Shown: positions 19,551-29,380, numbered from the stretch's first letter. The stretch is 51,838 nucleotides of DNA from Corynebacterium lipophiloflavum DSM 44291 (GCF_000159635.1 NZ_GG667192.1:622891-674728), one strand, 5' to 3'. Numbers and translations: made by a program. Notes: generated from the letters alone by a model not told the origin.

Positions 19551-20636
19551 CTACTTCAAATTCTGCGCCATCGAATCGAGCAGTTCCTGCCACGCGTCGA
19601 CGAACTTCTCCACGCCCTCGCGCTCGAGCACCGCAACGACGTCGCCGAGATCGATGCCCACTGCCTCGAGCTTGTCGAAGGTCGCCTGGGCCTCGGCTGC
19701 AGTTCCGGTCAGCGTGTCGCCGCGCAGCTCGCCCTGCTCGAGCATCGCGTCGAGTGTCGCCTCCGGCATGGTGTTGACGGTGTCGGGGCCCGCGAGCTCG
19801 GTGACGTACATGGTTGCGGGGTAGTCCGGGTTCTTCACACCGGTCGATGCCCACAGCGGGCGCTGCTTGTTCGTTCCCGCGGGGAACTGGTTCATGTCGG
19901 AAAACTCGTCGATAAAGAGCTGGTAGGCCAGGCGCGCGTTGGCGATGCCGGCCAGTCCGCGCAGCTCAAGCGCCTCGGGGGTGCCGATGGTCTCGAGCCT
20001 GTTGTCCACCTCGGTGTCCATGCGGGAGACGAAGAACGACGCCACGGAGTGGATCGCGGACACATCGTGCCCGTTGGCCTCCGCCTGTCGCACGCCCTCA
20101 CGGAACGCAGCAATGACCTGGCGGTAGCGCTCGACGGAGAAGATCAGGGTGACGTTGACCGAGATACCGGCGGCGAGCGTCGCGGTGACGGCAGGCAGGG
20201 ACTCATCGGTTGCCGGGATCTTGATCATCACGTTGGGGCGGTCCACCAGCTTCGCCAGCTCGGCCGCCTGCGCCACGGTGCGCTCCTCGTCGGCGGCGTA
20301 GCGGGGATCCACCTCGATGGAGACGCGCCCGTCCTTGCCGCCGGTTGCCTCGAAGACATCGGAGAAAAGGTCGCACGCGTCCTGGACGTCTTTCACGCTC
20401 ATCGCGTACACGGCCGCATCAACCTCGCTGCCGGCCGCCTTGAGGTCCGCGAGCTGGATGTCGTAGGCGTTGCCGCCGCTCATGGCCTTGGCGAAGATCG
20501 CGGGGTTGGTGGTAACACCCTTGATGCTTTTCGACGCCTTGATCTCGCTGAGGTTTCCAGTGGTGATGCGGTCCCGCGAGAGGTCGTCGAGCCAGGTGGA
20601 GGTTCCGATTTCGTAGAGCGTGTCAATCGAAGTCAT
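19551..20636 (-). CDS. tal: Transaldolase
   Basis: Moves a dihydroxyacetone unit between sugar phosphates in the non-oxidative pentose phosphate pathway. The 361-residue enzyme is of the long actinobacterial type, with GVTTNPAIFAKAM near residue 40 and the Schiff-base Lys139 in NVMIKIPAT, then GISVNVTLIFSVERY. The ATG is 33 bp downstream of tkt. Length fits the family. Confidence 0.96.
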   Translation of the reverse strand: MTSIDTLYEIGTSTWLDDLSRDRITTGNLSEIKASKSIKGVTTNPAIFAKAMSGGNAYDIQLADLKAAGSEVDAAVYAMSVKDVQDACDLFSDVFEATGGKDGRVSIEVDPRYAADEERTVAQAAELAKLVDRPNVMIKIPATDESLPAVTATLAAGISVNVTLIFSVERYRQVIAAFREGVRQAEANGHDVSAIHSVASFFVSRMDTEVDNRLETIGTPEALELRGLAGIANARLAYQLFIDEFSDMNQFPAGTNKQRPLWASTGVKNPDYPATMYVTELAGPDTVNTMPEATLDAMLEQGELRGDTLTGTAAEAQATFDKLEAVGIDLGDVVAVLEREGVEKFVDAWQELLDSMAQNLK

Positions 20637-20669
20637 GTGGGTGCAGTCCTTTGCGTGGTCGGGAGGGGG

Positions 20670-22781
20670 TTAGGCGGTAGCGCTGGTGATGGATTCGCGC
20701 GCGGCTTGGGCGACGGCGCCGGCGGTGAACCCGAAGCGCTTAAACAGCTCAGCGCCAGGGGCGGAGGCGCCGAAGTGCTCGAGCGAGACGTTGCGGCCGT
20801 GGTCGCCGGTGAAGCGGTGCCACGGCATAGAGACACCGGCCTCGACGGAGACACGTGCCTTGACGTCGGCGGGCAGCACCGACGCGATGTAGTCATCGTC
20901 CTGTTCGAGGAACCACTCCATGGACGGCATGGAGACGACGCGCGCGGCGACGCCCTCGCCTTCGAGCTCGCGGGCGGCCGCGACCGCGAGCTGGACCTCG
21001 GAGCCGGTCGCGATGAGGATCACGTCAGGGGTCTGCTTGGAGCCCTCGACCAACACGTAGGCGCCGCGGGCAACGCCCTCGAACGCCTTTTCCTTCGTGC
21101 CGTCGAGCACGGGAAGGTTCTGGCGCGACAGGGCGAGAGCCTTGGGCTGCTCCTTGCCCTCGAGGGCAGCCTTCCATGCCGCGGAGGTCTCGTTCGCGTC
21201 CGCCGGCCGGATCACGGCGAGGTCCGGGATGGCGCGCAAAGCGGCGAGTGTCTCCACCGGCTGGTGGGTGGGGCCGTCCTCGCCGAGGCCGATCGAATCG
21301 TGGGTCAACACGTAGTAGCCGTCGATGCCGGACAGCGCCGCGACGCGGATCGCGGGGTAGAGGTACTCCGAGAAGATGAGGAAGGTTCCACCATAAACAC
21401 GGGTTCCGCCGTGCAGCGCGATGCCGTTCATGATCGCGCCCATCGCGTGCTCGCGGATGCCGAAGTGCAGGTTGCGGCCGTAGGGCTCGGCGGTGAACTT
21501 TGCGGTGGTGATCTCTTCAGGGCCGAACGAGGTCGCACCCTTGATCAACGTGTTGTTGGATCCAGCCAGATCGGCGGAGCCACCCCACAGCTCCGGCAGG
21601 GTGGCGGCGACCGCTTGGATCACGGCCTCAGAGGCTTTGCGCGTGGCCAGGCCCTTTTCGTCGGCGTCCCAGGTCGGCAGCTGCGCGTCCCAGCCCTCAG
21701 GCAGGCGGCGCGCCGTGAGGCGCTCGAGCAGTGCCGCATTGTCCGGATTGTTCTCGGCCCAGGCGTTGAACTTCTCCTCCCACTTCGCGCGCTTCTCGCT
21801 GGCGCGTGCAGAAAGTTTGCGGGTGTGCGCGATCACGTCCGCTTCCTCGGGGAAGCTCACCTCGGGGTCGAAGCCCAGGGCCTGTTTGACCAGCTTGACC
21901 TCGTCGGCACCGAGGGCCGCGCCGTGAACCGCTCCGGTGTTTTGGAGGTTCGGGGCTGGGTAGCCGATGACGGTCTTGACGCGGATCAGCGTCGGGCGCG
22001 CGGTCTCGGCCTGCGCTTGCGCCACGGCGGACTCGATCGCGACGACGTCCTCGCCGGAATCCACGGTCAGCGTCTGCCAGCCGTACGCCTCGTAGCGCTT
22101 CATCACGTCCTCGGTGAACGCGATCTGCGTGTCGTCCTCGATGGAGATGCGGTTGTCGTCCCAGAACACGATCAGGTTGCCCAGCTGCTGGGTGCCCGCG
22201 AGGGAGGACGCCTCTGAGGTCACACCCTCCTGCAGGCAACCGTCGCCGGCGATGGCGTAGATGAAGTGATCGAACGGCGACTCTCCGGCGGGGGCGGCCG
22301 GATCGTACAGGCCGCGCTCGCGGCGCGCCGCCATCGCCATACCGACCGCGGAGGCGAGGCCCTGGCCGAGCGGGCCGGTGGTGATCTCGACGTGCTTGGT
22401 GTGGTTGTACTCCGGGTGGCCCGGTGTCTTCGAGCCCCACGTCCGCAACTGCTTTAGATCTTCGAGTTCCAGCCCGAGCCCGCCGAGGTAGAGCTGAATG
22501 TACTGGGTCAGGGACGAGTGGCCGTTGGACAGCACGAAGCGGTCGCGGCCCACCCAGTGCGGGTCTTGCGGGTCGATGTTCATGACGCGCTGGTAGAGCG
22601 TGTACGCCAGGGGTGCGAGCGACATTGCGGTGCCCGGGTGCCCCGAGCCGCAATTCTCCACAGCGTCCGCCGCAAGCACGCGCACAGTGTCCACGGCCCG
22701 CGTGTCCGTTTGCGTCCAATCGTCCGGATAGTTCCGAACGGTCATCGATTGCAATTCGGGGGGCAGGTTCGACTGGGTCAC
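20670..22781 (-). CDS. tkt: Transketolase
   Basis: Thiamine-diphosphate enzyme that transfers two-carbon units between sugar phosphates. The 703-residue protein shows GHPGTAMSLAPLAY (substrate His), the cofactor motif GDGCLQEGVTSEAS...WDDNRISIE, and HDSIGLGEDGPTHQP in the middle domain. It starts with GTG preceded by AGGAA; an in-frame ATG 12 codons later is a weaker choice. First gene of the pentose phosphate operon and divergent from ctaB. A TAGGCT hexamer (22837-22842, minus strand) could be its -10. Confidence 0.96.
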   Translation of the reverse strand: MTQSNLPPELQSMTVRNYPDDWTQTDTRAVDTVRVLAADAVENCGSGHPGTAMSLAPLAYTLYQRVMNIDPQDPHWVGRDRFVLSNGHSSLTQYIQLYLGGLGLELEDLKQLRTWGSKTPGHPEYNHTKHVEITTGPLGQGLASAVGMAMAARRERGLYDPAAPAGESPFDHFIYAIAGDGCLQEGVTSEASSLAGTQQLGNLIVFWDDNRISIEDDTQIAFTEDVMKRYEAYGWQTLTVDSGEDVVAIESAVAQAQAETARPTLIRVKTVIGYPAPNLQNTGAVHGAALGADEVKLVKQALGFDPEVSFPEEADVIAHTRKLSARASEKRAKWEEKFNAWAENNPDNAALLERLTARRLPEGWDAQLPTWDADEKGLATRKASEAVIQAVAATLPELWGGSADLAGSNNTLIKGATSFGPEEITTAKFTAEPYGRNLHFGIREHAMGAIMNGIALHGGTRVYGGTFLIFSEYLYPAIRVAALSGIDGYYVLTHDSIGLGEDGPTHQPVETLAALRAIPDLAVIRPADANETSAAWKAALEGKEQPKALALSRQNLPVLDGTKEKAFEGVARGAYVLVEGSKQTPDVILIATGSEVQLAVAAARELEGEGVAARVVSMPSMEWFLEQDDDYIASVLPADVKARVSVEAGVSMPWHRFTGDHGRNVSLEHFGASAPGAELFKRFGFTAGAVAQAARESITSATA

Positions 22782-23021
22782 GTTGTTCCTCGCTTGTGTC
22801 GTGCGTGATTGGATGTTCTAGATATCTTCACCGCCTAGCCTATCGGTTGGCAGTGAGGCGTGTCCGGATTACCCGTTAGTGCGCCGTGGCGGTACCATCA
22901 TCCAAAGGTATGAGGCCCGCGCGGATTGGGCGGCGGTGGAACTTTTCGCTGTCGCGGAGCGACTACTGATATGTTGGCATGCCCGTACCGGGCGGCCGTT
23001 TCTGCTGGAGGAGTTGTTTAC
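22782..23021. promoter_or_regulatory. Divergent tkt/ctaB intergenic region
   Basis: 240 bp with promoters inferred for both sides. For tkt, TAGGCT on the minus strand at 22837-22842. For ctaB, TACCAT at 22893-22898. A 19-codon open frame with an AAAGG site (22910-22969) lies between the latter and ctaB and could be an upstream ORF; its product [10 protein letters not shown]... shows no recognisable family. No operator was recognised. Confidence 0.4.
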
Positions 23022-23936
23022 TTGGAGACCATCAAGGCTTACTTTGCGCTCACGAAGCCGAGGGTCATCGAGCTCCTCCTCGTCGCCGCGATTCCCGCGA
23101 TGCTGCAAGCCAACCGTGGCAGCGTGGATTTGTGGCTCATCCTTGGAACGCTCCTCGGCGGGTGGATGGGTGCGGCTGCCGCGAACACGTTCAACATGGT
23201 CGCCGACTACGACATCGACCAGAAGATGGGCCGCACCCGCGCGCGCCCGTTGGTGCGCCACACGGTGACCAAACGCAGGGCCACGATCTACGCGTGGGCG
23301 CTTCTCGCACTTTCCGTTTTATGGCTCGGCTTCGTGTGCGACTCCTGGCTCGCCGCCTTCTTCATTGTGCTCACCAACTGGTTCTACATCTTCGTCTACA
23401 CAAAGTGGCTGAAGCGCCGCACGTGGCAGAACGTCATTTGGGGTGGGGCCGCTGGCTGCATGCCGGTCCTCGTCGGCTGGGCCGCGGTGCGAGACAACGT
23501 CGACGACGGTTCCCCGGATCGCTGGTGGCAGGCCGTAGTGCTGTTCATGATCATCTTCTTCTGGACACCGCCGCACACCTGGGCGCTGGCCATGAAATAC
23601 AAGGACGACTACGCCAGGGCGAAGGTTCCGATGCTGCCGGTGGTCGCCTCCGCGCAGGAGACGACCCGCCAGATCGTTTTCTACTCGTGGCTGACCGTGG
23701 CTACGTCGCTGCTGCTCGTGCCCGCCGCCTCCTGGATATATCTTGTCGTCGCGGTGGCCTCGGGTGTCGCGTTTCTCGTGATGGCCACCCGGCTGCACAA
23801 CGGAGTCGTGCGCGGCGACGACGTCAAGCCGCTCGCGCTGTTCATTTTGTCGAACAACTACCTCGCCGTACTCTTCCTCGCCCTGTCGGTCGACGCGGTG
23901 CTGGGGTGGAACACGATCGGTCAGTACCTCTTCTAG
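23022..23936 (+). CDS. ctaB: Protohaem IX farnesyltransferase (haem O synthase)
   Basis: UbiA-type prenyltransferase that farnesylates haem B for the aa3 cytochrome oxidase. The 304-residue membrane protein has [10 protein letters not shown], the two Asp-rich prenyl-diphosphate sites [19 protein letters not shown] (first) and the [17 protein letters not shown] loop (second), and about eight or nine hydrophobic helices. I place the start at TTG 23022 because GGAGGAG lies 8 nt upstream and the product then begins [15 protein letters not shown]. An upstream in-frame ATG (22971) would add 17 residues. Its stop overlaps the qor stop in a shared CTAG. Confidence 0.93.
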   Translation: METIKAYFALTKPRVIELLLVAAIPAMLQANRGSVDLWLILGTLLGGWMGAAAANTFNMVADYDIDQKMGRTRARPLVRHTVTKRRATIYAWALLALSVLWLGFVCDSWLAAFFIVLTNWFYIFVYTKWLKRRTWQNVIWGGAAGCMPVLVGWAAVRDNVDDGSPDRWWQAVVLFMIIFFWTPPHTWALAMKYKDDYARAKVPMLPVVASAQETTRQIVFYSWLTVATSLLLVPAASWIYLVVAVASGVAFLVMATRLHNGVVRGDDVKPLALFILSNNYLAVLFLALSVDAVLGWNTIGQYLF

Positions 23937-24901
23937 GAATCCGCCGCGACCCTGAGCACGACCGAGCCTGAGGTGCGGCGGGCCTGAAGCTCCTCGTGCG
24001 CTAGGCGGGCGTCGCTAAGCGGGTATGGCTCATGGATGCGGAAGGTCAGCGCGCCTTCCTCCACCGCACGCACGACGGCCTGGGCGCGCATGCGGTACTC
24101 GTCGTCGGTGGCGACGTAGGCGGCTATCGAAGGTCGGGTAAGAAACAGCGAGCCGTGCTTGTTGAGCTCCTGGATAACGAACGGCTCGACGTCGCCGGAG
24201 GCGGAACCGAAGGAGCAGACGAGCCCGCGCGGCCGACAGACATCGAGGGCTTGGGCGAAGGTGTCCTTGCCCACTCCGTCGTAGATCACGTCCACCCCTT
24301 TGCCGCCGTTTGCTTGCCGCACCTCCTGGGCGAAGTTGTCGTAGCGAAACACCTGCGTCGCGCCGGCCTCGTAGGCGAGCTTCTCCTTCTCCTCGTTCGA
24401 GGTCACGGAATAAACCACGGCGCCGGCAGCAGCGGCCATTTGGGTGAGCACGAGCCCGACCCCGCCGGAGCCAGCGGTAATCACCATCGTGTCGCCCGGC
24501 TTCGTCTCGCGGGTGCCGTGCAGAAGGTAGTGCGCCGTCATGCCTTGGAGCAGCATCGACGCCGCGACCGCGGGATCGATGCTTTGCGGCACGGCGACGA
24601 GACGGTTGCGGGGAACGCACACCTTCTCGGCGTACGAGCCGGGGGCGCTGTGCCAGGCGACCAGCGTGCCCTCGGCGATTTCACCGGCGGGGTCGGCAAT
24701 GACGCGGCCGCACCCCTCGGTGCCGGGGATGTAGGGCAGTTCCTGGTCGTAGGTGCCAGAGCGGAAGTAGGTGTCGATGTAGTTGACACCCGCGTAGAGC
24801 ACCTCGACGAGAACGTGCGCCTCGGTCGGCTCCGGGTCGGGGCGGTCCGTGTAGGTGAGAACCTCGGGCCCGCCGTGCTGGGTAACGTAGATCGCCTTCA
24901 T
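23933..24901 (-). CDS. qor: Quinone oxidoreductase, zinc-free MDR family
   Basis: NADPH:quinone oxidoreductase-like medium-chain reductase of 322 residues. It shows HGGPEVL near the N-terminus, [26 protein letters not shown], and the nucleotide-binding stretch [17 protein letters not shown]. No structural zinc Cys cluster is seen. The ATG at 24901 is 7 nt downstream of TAACGT (minus strand), suggesting a leaderless transcript; a GTG three codons earlier is less likely. Convergent with ctaB, sharing 4 bp. Substrate unknown. Confidence 0.88.
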   Translation of the reverse strand: MKAIYVTQHGGPEVLTYTDRPDPEPTEAHVLVEVLYAGVNYIDTYFRSGTYDQELPYIPGTEGCGRVIADPAGEIAEGTLVAWHSAPGSYAEKVCVPRNRLVAVPQSIDPAVAASMLLQGMTAHYLLHGTRETKPGDTMVITAGSGGVGLVLTQMAAAAGAVVYSVTSNEEKEKLAYEAGATQVFRYDNFAQEVRQANGGKGVDVIYDGVGKDTFAQALDVCRPRGLVCSFGSASGDVEPFVIQELNKHGSLFLTRPSIAAYVATDDEYRMRAQAVVRAVEEGALTFRIHEPYPLSDARLAHEELQARRTSGSVVLRVAADS

Positions 24902-24908
24902 GGCCCCC

Positions 24909-24914
24909 ACGTTA
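24909..24914 (-). promoter_or_regulatory. Candidate -10 hexamer of a leaderless qor transcript
   Basis: TAACGT on the minus strand, 7 nt before the ATG at 24901. Confidence 0.35.
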
Positions 24915-24926
24915 CCGGAGCCCCGT

Positions 24927-25862
24927 TTAGGCCATCCGGCGTTTGCCGTGCGCCCAGAGGAAGGCGCTAAAGGCGACGACCACCGAGGACATGGCGATGT
25001 GCAGCGGCACTGTCCAGCGCGGAACGCCGAGGTAGAACTGGGTTACGCCTACGGCCCACTGGACGACGATCATGGCGACGAGCACCAAGGCGGTGTTGAA
25101 CGCGTCCATCGGCGCCTGCGAACGGCGCAGCTGGTAAACGGCGACGAGCGTGGAAATGAGGTAGATGTACATGCACGCGGCGTGGACGTAGGCGAGGATC
25201 TCGGTGTCGAGTGCCAAACGGCCCTCCATGCCGACCCCGCTGTCGCCCGAGTGCGGGCCCGAGCCGGTGACCATCGTGCCGGTCACCAGCACGAAGCTCA
25301 GCGCGACAGCCGCGACGACCACGGCCGTGCGGGCGCTACCGTCGTAGCGCGTGACGACGGGCGCGTCGTCCGGCTCACTGATGCGCATGTAGAGCACGGC
25401 TGCGATCCACACCAGCACCATCGAGGGCAGGAAGTGCACGGCCACCGCCCACCAGTGCAGGTTGACCAGCACGGAGATCCCGCCGAGTAGCGCCTGCAGC
25501 GCCACGCCGGCGATGGAGAGCAAGCCCAGTAGCTTGACGTGCCAGCGGCGCTGCGCCCTGTACACCGCCACCGTCACGGCGACCGCAGCCGCCGCGACGA
25601 CGAAGGTCAGCATGCGGTTGCCGAACTCGATGGCCTGGTGGATCGCGGGCGCGGCGCCCGGCACGGGCACGAGCGAGCCTTCGTGGCACAGCGGCCAGGT
25701 GTTGCAGCCGAGGCCCGAGCCCGTGACGCGCACGAGCGAGCCGGTCACCGTGATGCCGCCCTGGCACAGGAGCAGGATCATCGCGAGGACGCGCTGCAGC
25801 TTCAGGGATGGGCCCACGGTCGTTTTAACAGGGGTGTTCACGTCAACACCGGTACCTTCCAC
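24927..25862 (-). CDS. ctaA: Haem A synthase CtaA
   Basis: Converts haem O to haem A for cytochrome oxidase, working after CtaB. The 311-residue membrane protein has about eight helices in two four-helix halves, the paired cysteines of GCNTWPLC in the first extracytoplasmic loop, and haem-ligand candidate histidines in AIHQAIEFGNR, VHFLPSM, YVHAAC and PLHIAMS. The GTG at 25862 is 6 nt after TAAGTT on the minus strand, so it may be leaderless. A second GTG seven codons in is possible. Confidence 0.92.
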   Translation of the reverse strand: MEGTGVDVNTPVKTTVGPSLKLQRVLAMILLLCQGGITVTGSLVRVTGSGLGCNTWPLCHEGSLVPVPGAAPAIHQAIEFGNRMLTFVVAAAAVAVTVAVYRAQRRWHVKLLGLLSIAGVALQALLGGISVLVNLHWWAVAVHFLPSMVLVWIAAVLYMRISEPDDAPVVTRYDGSARTAVVVAAVALSFVLVTGTMVTGSGPHSGDSGVGMEGRLALDTEILAYVHAACMYIYLISTLVAVYQLRRSQAPMDAFNTALVLVAMIVVQWAVGVTQFYLGVPRWTVPLHIAMSSVVVAFSAFLWAHGKRRMA

Positions 25863-25910
25863 GTATCAAACTTAAGATTGATTCTTAGCTTAACCCACGC
25901 CTCGGCCGTT

Positions 25911-26684
25911 CTAGCCATCGAAGCGGAACCAGCGGGCGGCGGCGGTGACGGCGACAGCCACCCACACCGTTAGCGCGATCCACGCCCCGGAGTCCACGCT
26001 CAGGTGCAGCGCCTGCGTCAGCGCACCCGCCAGGGCGACGGTGGGCACCAGGTTGTACCAGCCGGCCTCGACCAGGTTGCCCGAGTAAGTGACCCACCCC
26101 AAGATGCCGACCAAAATCAGCCACAGCAGGTTGGCCAAGGCGAGGACGAGCTCGGAACTCATGGTGCCACCGAGCAGCAACCCCAGGGCGGTGAAACACG
26201 CCACGCCGAGCAGCAGCGTCACCCCGCCGAACAGGGCGCCGCCGACGGGGACGCGCCAACCCAACGCGACGGCGATCGCGCCGAGGACGACGATCTGGAC
26301 TGCCACCATCGCCAGCACGCCGAGAATCTTGCCCGCGATGATCGTCCATGCCGGCACCCCGGAGGCGCCGGTGCGCTTGAGCGCGCCGTAGCGGCGGTCG
26401 AACGCCAGCGCGATCGCCTGGCCGGTAAAGCCCGCGCTGCTCGCCGCCACGGCAAACACCACCGGCACGAGGTGGTCGAGGCGCGCGGGCGAGTCAGCCC
26501 CGGGGATCGGCAGCTTCGCGGCGGCGACGAGGATCACAGCGGGGATGATCAGGTTGAGCAGCAGCTGCTCACCGTGGCGCAGCATGAGCAGTGCCTCGAT
26601 GCGCCCCTGCGCCAGCGCCATCCGGGTCACGGAGGCGCGGCGGGGGCGCGGGGTAAACGTGCCTTCGGCAAGTTCTAGAGCCAT
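25911..26684 (-). CDS. ABC-2 type transporter permease
   Basis: A 257-residue protein with six hydrophobic segments and a basic cytosolic N-terminus, typical of ABC-2 exporter permeases. It is 12 bp downstream of the ATPase gene and has a strong AGGAAAGGA site. The pair corresponds in position to Rv1457c-Rv1458c, which lie between ctaA and mptB in mycobacteria. Substrate unknown; proximity to a lipoglycan mannosyltransferase makes an envelope precursor or a drug possible, but this is inference. Confidence 0.85.
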   Translation of the reverse strand: MALELAEGTFTPRPRRASVTRMALAQGRIEALLMLRHGEQLLLNLIIPAVILVAAAKLPIPGADSPARLDHLVPVVFAVAASSAGFTGQAIALAFDRRYGALKRTGASGVPAWTIIAGKILGVLAMVAVQIVVLGAIAVALGWRVPVGGALFGGVTLLLGVACFTALGLLLGGTMSSELVLALANLLWLILVGILGWVTYSGNLVEAGWYNLVPTVALAGALTQALHLSVDSGAWIALTVWVAVAVTAAARWFRFDG

Positions 26685-26696
26685 GCTGATCCTTTC

Positions 26697-27620
26697 CTAG
26701 CTGCGCAGCTCGCGACCGGTGATGTCGAGGAAAACGTCCTCGAGCGTGCGGTGCGCGACGCTGAATTCGCGCAGCAAAACGCCCTGGGCGTCGGCTTCGC
26801 GCGCGAGCGTGGCAACGACCTCCGGAGTCGCTCCGCCGGAGATCTGGTAGCGCAGCGGCCGGGTGGCTTGGGCGGTCAGGGAGTGCGCGGACAGGGCGTC
26901 GTTAAGCGGCGCGATGGCGAGCTCGCGGTCGGTGCTGAGCGTGATCAGCGGGAAGGAGTCGTGGCTGGTCAGCTCGGCGGTGGTGCCTTGGGCGACGACG
27001 GCGCCGCGGTCGATGATGACGACCTTGTCGGCGAGCGCTTCGGCCTCGTCCATGAGGTGGGTGGTTAGGATCACGGTGACCCCGTCGCGCTTCATCGCGG
27101 AGATGATGTCCCACACCGCGAGGCGCGATTGGGCGTCCATCCCGGCGGTCGGCTCGTCGAGGAAGATCAGCTCCGGCCGGCCGATCATCGCCAGCGCCAG
27201 AGACAGTCGCTGCTGCTGGCCGCCCGAGAGGCGCCGGTAGGTGGTCTTTTCTACCCCGCGCAGGCCAAGCAGGTCGATTAGCCAGTCCGGATCGAGGGGG
27301 TCTTCGTTGTAGCGGGCGGTGAGCTCGAGCATTTCGCGGACGCGGATGCCGGAGTAGGAGCCGCCACCTTGCAGCATGATGCCGATGCGCGAGCGCACCT
27401 TCTCGGGCTCGGCGGACGGGTCGAGACCCAGTACAGAGATTCTGCCGCCGGTGGGTTTGGTAAAGCCCTCGCACATCTCGACGGTGGTGGTTTTGCCCGC
27501 ACCGTTGGGGCCGAGGAGTGCAAGGATCTCACCGCGGGCGGCGGTGAAAGAGAGGCCGTCTACGGCCACGATGTCGCGGTATGTCTTGGAAACGTTGTCC
27601 AGGACAATTGCATCACTCAT
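26697..27620 (-). CDS. ABC-2 type transporter ATPase
   Basis: ATP-binding subunit of the exporter formed with the next gene. The 307-residue protein has Walker A GPNGAGKT (37-44), a glutamine-loop region IGIMLQGGGSYSG, signature LSGGQQQR, Walker B LIFLDEPTAGMD and switch His in ILTTHLMDEAE. A C-terminal extension of about 90 residues resembles DrrA/CcmA-type ATPases. The ATG follows the mptB stop by 6 bp. TAAACT (minus strand, 27629-27634) lies 8 nt upstream and may start a separate leaderless transcript. Confidence 0.92.
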   Translation of the reverse strand: MSDAIVLDNVSKTYRDIVAVDGLSFTAARGEILALLGPNGAGKTTTVEMCEGFTKPTGGRISVLGLDPSAEPEKVRSRIGIMLQGGGSYSGIRVREMLELTARYNEDPLDPDWLIDLLGLRGVEKTTYRRLSGGQQQRLSLALAMIGRPELIFLDEPTAGMDAQSRLAVWDIISAMKRDGVTVILTTHLMDEAEALADKVVIIDRGAVVAQGTTAELTSHDSFPLITLSTDRELAIAPLNDALSAHSLTAQATRPLRYQISGGATPEVVATLAREADAQGVLLREFSVAHRTLEDVFLDITGRELRS

Positions 27621-27626
27621 GGCTGG

Positions 27627-29252
27627 CTAGTTTAGACTCCTGCGACCGAATCGCCGGTACCACCACCAGCCGGCAGCGCAGATCACAGCGAAACCGGTGG
27701 CGGCGATTGTGTAGATGGTGATCACCGCTCCCGGGTTCAGCGCCAGGCCGCGCGGCAGCACGAGGAAGCTGAACACCGCGCTGTAGATGACCACCGCGGC
27801 GCGGAAGAACAGACGGTTGGCCCACGCCGCCAGCGGCAGGATGGCCCACAGCGGGTACCAGGGGTGGACGACGGGGAAGAGGATCACCAGCACGAGCGTG
27901 GCCACGCCCAGGCCCCCGACCGGGTGGATCGTGCCGCGGTAGGTCGCCCACAGCATACGGATCATGAACGCGGCGGCGACTATTAGGCCCGCCCCGCGCG
28001 TGATTGCCAGCATGGCCTCGATGTGGTCGCCGAGGCCCAGCAGCATCCCGATGTTGCCCGCGATGACCCCGACATCGGTGGTAACCGAGAGCCAGCTGCG
28101 TATCGACGCCGCCCCTCCCTGGCCCGTCACCCAGCCGAAACCGATGCCGGTCAGCAGCGAGAAAACCACCGTGGTGGCGACCATGAGCGCGGCCTGCGTG
28201 GCGGCGGCGAGGGCGATCGCCGCCACCCCGGGCAGCCGCGACGACCACGCCCGCGCCAGCGCCATGCCGATGAATCCGAGGGCGATAAAGCCCGTGACCT
28301 TGACCAGCCCCGCGCAGGTGATGAGGGCCCCGCTTGCCACAAGCAGGCCCGCGGCGGCGGCGTTGCGCGGGCCGAGGGCGTCGATCCCGCGCAGGCCCAA
28401 CTCTATCCCGACAAGCAGGAAGCCAAGCAGGATGGCCTCGTTATGGATGCCGCCGACTAGGTGCAGGATGGTCAGCGGGTTGAGCACACCCAGCCACAGC
28501 GCCGCGGCGGGGGAGACGCGGCAGCGGCGCGCAAGCGCCACCACGCCCCACGCGGCGGCGCCGATCCCCACCAGCGACACCAGGCGGTGGGCGATAACAC
28601 CGAGCACGATCGAATCGTGCGTCAGCCACGAGATCGCGGCCGAGATGCCCAATGCGACGGGCCCGTAGGGGCTCGGCGACTGCGCCCAGATAAACGGCAC
28701 GGAACGCGCGAGGTGGTTTTCGGTACCGAGGATCTCGACCGGGCCTGCCGCGTACGGGTCGAGGCCCTGGCGCACAATCGAGCCCTGCGCCAGGTAGGAG
28801 TAGATGTCCTGGGTAAAAAGCGGGGCGGTCAGGATCAACGGGATGACCCAGGCGACAAAGGTGCGCACGATCACGCCCTTGCCCACCCGAGCGGGGGTGC
28901 TGCCCGCGCCGACGAACGGCGCCATGAGCACCCACGCGACTACGAGCAGGCCCACGCCGATGAGGATCAGCGCGGAGGAGGTCTGCAGCATGCGTCCCAT
29001 CACGGCGCCGCCGGGGAAGAGTGCGTACGGGTTGTCCACCACGGGCAGCGCCCCGCCGCCGAGGCCGCCGAGGCCCATGAGGATCGTGCCCACGAGCCCG
29101 ATGAAGCGCAGCACAGCGAAGCGGTTGAGCTCGGCTACCGACGCTCGGGACGCTTGGGCGGGGTGGGCGTCGCCAAGCGAGCTTTCGTGTAGCTCTGCCG
29201 AGCGCGACCCGGGCCGGCCCAGCCTGGGCAAAACCCGCGGAAGAACGTTCAC
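27627..29252 (-). CDS. mptB: GT-C alpha-1,6-mannopyranosyltransferase MptB
   Basis: Polyprenyl-phosphomannose-dependent mannosyltransferase that begins the mannan core of lipomannan/lipoarabinomannan in Corynebacterineae. The 541-residue protein has about 13 hydrophobic segments and, in the first extracytoplasmic loop, the GT-C acidic motif TQDIYSYLAQG followed by GLDPYAAGP, as in MptA/MptB. I chose GTG 29252 because TAGACT (minus strand, 29261-29266) lies 8 nt upstream; the frame stays open to another GTG at 29279. Position between the ABC pair and sufR matches Rv1459c. Confidence 0.88.
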   Translation of the reverse strand: MNVLPRVLPRLGRPGSRSAELHESSLGDAHPAQASRASVAELNRFAVLRFIGLVGTILMGLGGLGGGALPVVDNPYALFPGGAVMGRMLQTSSALILIGVGLLVVAWVLMAPFVGAGSTPARVGKGVIVRTFVAWVIPLILTAPLFTQDIYSYLAQGSIVRQGLDPYAAGPVEILGTENHLARSVPFIWAQSPSPYGPVALGISAAISWLTHDSIVLGVIAHRLVSLVGIGAAAWGVVALARRCRVSPAAALWLGVLNPLTILHLVGGIHNEAILLGFLLVGIELGLRGIDALGPRNAAAAGLLVASGALITCAGLVKVTGFIALGFIGMALARAWSSRLPGVAAIALAAATQAALMVATTVVFSLLTGIGFGWVTGQGGAASIRSWLSVTTDVGVIAGNIGMLLGLGDHIEAMLAITRGAGLIVAAAFMIRMLWATYRGTIHPVGGLGVATLVLVILFPVVHPWYPLWAILPLAAWANRLFFRAAVVIYSAVFSFLVLPRGLALNPGAVITIYTIAATGFAVICAAGWWWYRRFGRRSLN

Positions 29253-29312
29253 AACCGAGGAGTCTACAAAACGAGGCACCCGCGACGGGGGCTCACATGC
29301 GGAATTAATTTG

Positions 29313-29326
29313 AACACACTAGTGTT
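29313..29326. promoter_or_regulatory. Candidate SufR operator upstream of sufR
   Basis: AACAC-N4-GTGTT (29313-29317, 29322-29326) contains a perfect 10-bp palindrome ACACTAGTGT (29316-29325). It is directly followed by GGATAAAG, a possible -10 element, 55 bp before the sufR start. Self-repression of the suf operon by SufR through such dyads is known in mycobacteria; here it is inferred. Confidence 0.5.
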
Positions 29327-29380
29327 GGATAAAGGCGATTGAGAAAACTCGAAGTGGACCCAAGGATCGGAGGTGTGGAC

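Noticed and set aside
16727..19777. A 1016-codon open frame opposite pgl, opcA and zwf, and many other long antisense frames
   Set aside because: They lie in frames opposite well-recognised genes and have the Arg/Gly/Val-rich composition produced by GC-rich codon bias. They show no family motif of their own.
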